DNA from: Arabidopsis thaliana
Taxonomy: Eukaryota; Streptophyta; Magnoliopsida; Brassicales; Brassicaceae
Direction: 5' to 3'
DNA length: 64,000 nt
Assembly (NCBI RefSeq): GCF_000001735.4
Contig: NC_003075.7
Location: forward strand, 17,795,001 to 17,859,000
In this document: positions 63,436 to 64,000 of the stretch, piece by piece
Layout: every line of letters starts with the position of its first letter
Numbering within the stretch: the first letter of the stretch is position 1
Program-made: the position numbers and the translations under genes
Notes under the pieces: model-generated
The model's database searches: none
Told to the model about the DNA's origin: nothing
Seen by the model: only the letters and a program-made list of their open reading frames with translations

Positions 63436-64000
63436 ATGATGACGTCATCCCATCAGAGCAACACCACCGGCTTTAAACCGCGGCGGATCAAGACGACGGC
63501 GAAGCCACCACGTCAGATCAATAACAAAGAACCATCTCCGGCGACGCAGCCGGTGCTCAAGTGTCCGAGATGTGATTCAGTCAACACCAAATTCTGCTAC
63601 TACAACAACTACAGCTTGTCTCAGCCACGTCACTACTGCAAGAACTGTCGTCGTTACTGGACACGTGGCGGCGCCCTCCGTAACGTTCCCATCGGTGGCT
63701 CCACTCGAAACAAGAACAAGCCTTGCAGCCTCCAAGTCATCTCTTCTCCTCCTTTGTTCTCGAACGGGACGTCATCGGCGTCTCGTGAGCTTGTAAGAAA
63801 CCATCCATCGACGGCAATGATGATGATGAGTTCTGGTGGATTCTCCGGCTATATGTTTCCGTTGGATCCTAACTTCAACCTTGCCTCGTCTTCTATCGAG
63901 TCTTTGAGTTCTTTTAACCAAGATTTGCACCAGAAGCTTCAGCAACAAAGACTCGTCACTTCCATGTTTCTCCAAGATTCTCTTCCGGTTAACGAGAAAA
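63436..64000 (+). CDS. DOF4.7: Dof zinc-finger transcription factor DOF4.7, partial
   Basis: The frame is open from ATG 63436 to the window edge (188 codons), so the 3' end is missing. A basic N terminus ([20 protein letters not shown]) precedes the Dof finger at about residues 40-92: [20 protein letters not shown], then [20 protein letters not shown] and NVPIGG. All four zinc cysteines (C-x2-C-x21-C-x2-C) are present. Dof proteins bind AAAG cores. DOF4.7 (AT4G38000) is reported to act in floral organ abscission. The rest is Ser-, Met- and Gln-rich. No intron is seen in the visible part. Confidence 0.95.
   Translation, partial: MMTSSHQSNTTGFKPRRIKTTAKPPRQINNKEPSPATQPVLKCPRCDSVNTKFCYYNNYSLSQPRHYCKNCRRYWTRGGALRNVPIGGSTRNKNKPCSLQVISSPPLFSNGTSSASRELVRNHPSTAMMMMSSGGFSGYMFPLDPNFNLASSSIESLSSFNQDLHQKLQQQRLVTSMFLQDSLPVNEK

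Noticed and set aside
1-64000. tRNA genes, rRNA, CRISPR arrays, bacterial-type operons or riboswitches
   Set aside because: I found no tRNA-like B-box/A-box pairs, no regular spacer arrays and no bacterial signals. The window is plant nuclear DNA. A tRNAscan run would be decisive for tRNAs.

Overview
The window is nuclear DNA of a flowering plant. It is AT-rich between genes, its genes have many short GT-AG introns, and spliced exon by exon the products match the Arabidopsis thaliana genes of the lower arm of chromosome 4, about AT4G37850 to AT4G38000. Locus names come from my recall of the family members and could not be searched. Exon coordinates were worked out from the sequence; for every complete gene the reading phase closes across all junctions.

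Layout, left to right: an intergenic start with a perfect 43-bp inverted repeat; bHLH25 (-); a gap with a Copia-type LTR remnant and a diverged duplication; an SPT2 chromatin protein (-); PEP carboxykinase PCK1 (-); a 3.4-kb gap; an RMD5/GID2-type RING protein (+); the WAV3-family RING/vWA protein EDA40 (-); a 6-kb gap with diverged repeats, a promoter-like segment and a ribosomal protein uL23 (RPL23A) pseudogene; a dense minus-strand block of GRDP2, mtHSC70-1, an unknown plastid protein, NdhM and SHM1; the MADS gene AGL21 (-) with a 1.7-kb first intron; a 5.8-kb gap with a cysteine-rich mini-ORF and a MITE; then a plus-strand block of a rhamnogalacturonan lyase, three tandem cinnamyl-alcohol-dehydrogenase-like genes (CAD6, ELI3-1/CAD7, ELI3-2/CAD8) and DOF4.7, which runs off the right edge.

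Functionally this is ordinary plant euchromatin: gluconeogenesis (PCK1), photorespiration (SHM1), mitochondrial chaperoning (mtHSC70-1), chloroplast NDH (NdhM), transcription factors, ubiquitin ligases and wall/phenylpropanoid enzymes. I found no convincing new multi-gene system. The points most worth a second look are the uL23 pseudogene, the cysteine-rich mini-ORF, the perfect inverted repeat, two genes with 84-nt introns that stay in frame if retained, and a GID2-type ligase gene next to PCK1, the orthologue of a yeast GID substrate.
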